Source: Apostichopus parvimensis (taxonomy: Eukaryota; Echinodermata; Holothuroidea; Aspidochirotida; Stichopodidae). Taken from it: a stretch of 23,058 bases of DNA. Where the stretch lies: NCBI GenBank assembly GCA_000934455.1, contig KN884005.1:36381-59438 (forward strand), written 5' to 3'. Position numbers and translations under genes: made by a program. Under the pieces are notes generated by a model that did no database searches, was not told where the DNA came from, and was given only the letters and a program-made list of their open reading frames with translations. Below, piece by piece: positions 20,541-23,058 of this stretch (the first letter of the stretch is position 1; every line of letters begins with the position of its first letter).

Positions 20541-21642
20541 CTGAGAAGATAGAAATTTGTTTTACAATTTTACTAATCTTTCAGATCACTATAGGAACTT
20601 CTGTTCCAAAATAAGTGAAGATTTACGAACAATTTTCCCGCGAAAATGGAAATTAACATTTAAGTTTGATTGAATACAAAAGTTACCAATGTATTCTATG
20701 TGCCATTTTGCATATTGACAAAACTGTATTACTTAGTGAAATTACCATTCTTTGTTACTATTTATGCAGAACGGAGGACCAGATTCTAACACAAAGCAGA
20801 CGCACCTTTATGTAAGATAAATATGCACATGGTTTACATTCATGTCAGAATATGTACATATAGCGCTGTTACCGTTACCAACTGGATCACACCACGATTT
20901 CGCAAGACAGTATCAACGTGCACGTTTCCTCATCGTTAAAGGATGACTTAAGGAAGAAATTAAATAAATATGATAAACCTTGCCTGTTTAAAGGGTCAAT
21001 TCTCAAAAAAGCAAAAAATTGGTATAGAAATAGAACCTAAACTGATAGAAGTGTGCTTTCATGCTCTACAACATATCCAAATTCATGCTGTGCCTTTAGT
21101 CAATTAAGTGTATATTTAGTAATTTCCTCGTCATCTCTATGTTTAATGATAAATAATTAATTAATTACTTAACACAAACTGTATCAGTAAGTATAGGCTT
21201 TCATCGTTACTGTAATGTGACGAACGTTACATTTAATTAAGTCGCTCTACATCCGAAAATGGTTAATGGCACTCATTCAAATCAAGTTTTCTTCACTAAA
21301 ATAGTAGGTGCTTGCATTCAAGGTGATATACTTAATTTCCCTTCTTGAGAAACTACGTGAAAAGAAAAGTTCACATGTTGACCTTTGCTGACTGCAAATG
21401 ACCATCGGCATCTAAGACTCCATAGTGTAATTGGTCGAAAGTGACTTTTAACCTCCAGTTACAATTACAATTTCTATTATTATTTAAAAAATACTGAAAG
21501 TGCAATATAAATGTGGGTTTCTTTATCCTATATATACAAGACTACACAATCCCCATTGGTCTGTCATTGTTGTATTTTGGAAACAACTAAGTGCATTGTT
21601 CTCTTTCACTCAAGTTGGAAATATTTGTTATTAATTTCATAC
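20541..21642 (-). other. Intron between the two linker exons
   Basis: About 1.1 kb of AT-rich sequence between GTATGAAA and TTCTATCTTCTCAG on the minus strand. I see no further exon. A weak candidate near 20890-20940 was dropped because its acceptor is poor. Confidence 0.4.
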
Positions 21643-21732
21643 CGTTATCAGACAGTGGCACGACAGGCAACGACCGAAGATGGCTGTGATTGCTTTCTTC
21701 ATTTGTCGTTGTTAATTCAGACGATCTACTTC
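21643..21732 (-). CDS. Short Ser/Thr/Asn-rich linker exon of the VLIG gene
   Basis: A 90-base exon with acceptor CATTTCATGTTAG|GA and donor GATAACG|GTATGA, phase 1 at both ends. It encodes 30 residues beginning GSRSSELTTTNEESNHSH and ending with a Pro/Val/Leu-rich segment. It is compositionally like the linker exon at 20343-20540. Small size makes a chance open stretch possible, but the splice sites and the shared phase argue for it. Confidence 0.42.
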
Positions 21733-21908
21733 CTAACATGAAATGAAGATAGATGTGCAAAACAAGGAATTATTAAAATTCGATAACGTGAACGCTAAAT
21801 TGTTTGTAGGCTTACGATACCTTTAAAGTGTATAAATGCATTGTAGGCGTATAAACACTTACAGTTGCAGACTAAAAGTCTTATCTGAATATTTCTATGC
21901 GCCTCAAG

Positions 21909-22258
21909 CAGGGACGTAGCCAGATATATGATCAGGGGGGGGGGGGCAGAATTTGAAAAGGGGCACTTCTCACAAAGAGAGCGTTACTGGAACCATGATG
22001 TGAAAAGAAAAATTTGGCCCAAAATGCCTCCTACGTTGCAGGAAATAAACAATAATAAGAGTATTGTATTACGTAGCAGACGAACTTTCAGGGGAAAGAT
22101 TGAGCAGGGTAGCTTAGCTTCCCTCAACCTCAAAAGAGAGCTTTAATGATATTTCTTGCTTTTAGTTAAATTTAATTCTTCGAGGTACTCAAAGGGTGCA
22201 GGGGGGGGGGGGGGGAGTGATCGCTCCCATTGCTCCACTCCCCATGGCTTAGTCCCTG
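21909..22258. mobile_element. Complete hAT-type MITE, 350 bp, with 8-bp TSD
   Basis: Begins CAGGGACGTAGCCA and ends with TGGCTTAGTCCCTG, imperfect inverted repeats. The exact 8-base duplication GCCTCAAG flanks it at 21901-21908 and 22259-22266. G-rich tracts lie near both ends (about 21935 and 22201). No transposase frame is present. Its ends differ from those of the MITE at 1433, so it belongs to a different family. The exact TSD suggests a young insertion, within the first intron of the GTPase gene. Confidence 0.88.
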
Positions 22259-22738
22259 GCCTCAAGTATTTTCTCTCTTTCTTTCTTTCTTTTTATGGGG
22301 GAACAGATAAAATGCTATAAAACCGCCTTGTTTCTAAGAGAAGTGAGAAAAACATTTGCAAATATTGTTCAAAGCTGTTGCAAGAAGGTCCAATCCACAG
22401 GCAAGGACGGTTAATGTACTGCTCTGATTTTTGTGTGGAATACGATCGCACGTTTTAAAGTTCAAATAACTAAATAGACCAACTTAAGCCTATACATTTC
22501 AAGACAAATATGGCCAGGAAAACTTCGCATACAGGGTGAGGTAACATCAATCACAAGTAATGATATGAACAGGTAACTGGCACTTTTTCCTGTGAGGACA
22601 AATAACTAAAGGATCTCGTTATACACAACATGTTACTATGTATTGAATAAATGGAGTGTGCTTCATATATAATACTCCAACTAACGACACCGCTGGTTTG
22701 AAAACCTGTTTGAAGATGTGGTATTATCATGAACAAAC

Positions 22739-22859
22739 CTTCCAGTAGATGTTGAGGTGGCAAGGAAGAACGGCTTCTTTCGTTCTCATTCGCAGGAGGC
22801 AGTTGCGAAGAAGCTCTTTTCGAGGCCGTAAACTCTCGAGGATTCCGTCTCGATTTTTT
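22739..22859 (-). CDS. Doubtful polar linker exon of the VLIG gene
   Basis: A 121-base open stretch between TTGACTTTTCAG|AA and CTGGAAG|GTTTGT on the minus strand. In one frame it encodes a Lys/Arg/Ser/Asn-rich peptide (KKSRRNPREF at its start) that ends in phase 1 like the other linkers. However, it begins in phase 0, so it cannot follow directly from the ATG exon at 22981-23005. A second frame is also open. It may be an alternative exon with another upstream partner outside the window, or it may be a chance match. Confidence 0.25.
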
Positions 22860-22980
22860 CTGAAAAGTCAATATGATAGGCTATCATGGATTATGAATGC
22901 AAATTAAGCTTCTCAGTTGATAGACAAGAAAGGATGGACATTAACAAAAGTTATCATACAAGTTCGGTTGAAAGGCTTAC

Positions 22981-23005
22981 CGAAGGGGTTTAATTCAAAG
23001 ACCAT
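22981..23005 (-). CDS. Possible first coding exon of the VLIG gene
   Basis: An ATG at 23005 in a good context (AAAATGG, A at -3 and G at +4), preceded in frame by a TAA, encodes MVFELNPF and reaches the donor TTCG|GTAAGC in phase 1. That phase matches the exon at 21643-21732, giving a continuous 2185-codon model with the other exons. The exon is very short, so chance cannot be ruled out. The gene may instead begin outside the window. Confidence 0.4.
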
Positions 23006-23058
23006 TTTCGACGTGAGTTAATTAAATGAGCGGAATGGCTGGTTGTTGGCGAGCATAT

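Larger units (their letters stand above)
21733..22980 (-). other. First intron of the VLIG gene, host of a hAT MITE
   Basis: This runs from the donor at the ATG exon (GTAAGC) to the acceptor at 21733. It holds the MITE at 21909-22258, a short CTTT microsatellite at about 22271-22291, and the doubtful exon at 22739-22859. The interval 22300-22738 shows nothing recognisable. Confidence 0.4.

Noticed and set aside
20327-20614. 95-codon plus-strand frame
   Set aside because: It overlaps the minus-strand Ser/Thr-rich exon with better splice sites, and its peptide has no recognisable features.
20890-20940. Possible extra minus-strand exon between the linkers
   Set aside because: The acceptor lacks a pyrimidine tract and the exon would end in phase 0, breaking the phase-1 chain.
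22739-22859. Second open frame through the doubtful linker exon, giving a helical-looking peptide
   Set aside because: Its phases do not fit any neighbouring exon, and the compositional match to the other linkers favours the first frame.
1-23058. CRISPR array or bacterial operon features
   Set aside because: Spliced genes, MITEs and LINE remnants show eukaryotic DNA, and no regular short repeat-spacer array is present.

Overview
The window is AT-rich animal nuclear DNA with spliced genes, short non-autonomous DNA transposons, a 5'-truncated LINE and a probable tRNA-derived SINE. A very large GTPase (VLIG/URGCP family) preceded by a death-effector-like domain, together with CAGTGGCGTAG-type hAT MITEs, suggests a marine invertebrate deuterostome. 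An echinoderm such as a sea cucumber is my best guess, but that is inference and not proven by any single feature.

Layout. Positions 1-2900 are intergenic and hold a repeat fragment at the left edge plus a complete hAT MITE (1433-1773) with an exact 8-bp target-site duplication. Positions 2929-4454 (+) hold the first two coding exons I can support of a secreted DM13-domain gene: a signal-peptide exon and a DM13 exon with matching phase. Its later exons were not found. Positions 4500-8550 are a graveyard of mobile DNA: a Tigger/pogo-like inverted-repeat relic, an AACGTT-rich element, a possible Crypton-type fragment, a LINE reverse transcriptase remnant on the minus strand, and hAT-like ends. 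Positions 8550-12675 are AT-rich, without recognisable genes, and contain a SINE-like head and several local direct duplications, one about 300 bp long and nearly identical.

Positions 12676-23005 (-) carry the main gene. A single 5.9-kb exon encodes an almost complete VLIG-type GTPase. Upstream, in transcription order, I can build a short ATG exon, two Ser/Thr/Asn-rich linker exons and a DED-like exon, all joined by phase-1 introns, before the giant exon. The exon lengths sum to an open 2185-codon model (25+90+198+327+5915 nt = 3 x 2185). A third possible linker exon (22739-22859) does not fit the phases and is kept as doubtful. A second complete hAT MITE (21909-22258, 8-bp TSD) lies in the first intron, and a different dispersed tandem repeat lies in the last intron.

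Functionally, the main gene looks like an immune-type GTPase whose N-terminal death-fold domain could couple a nucleotide-driven VLIG engine to caspase/adaptor signalling. The DM13 gene is an unrelated secreted or extracellular-matrix protein on the opposite strand.
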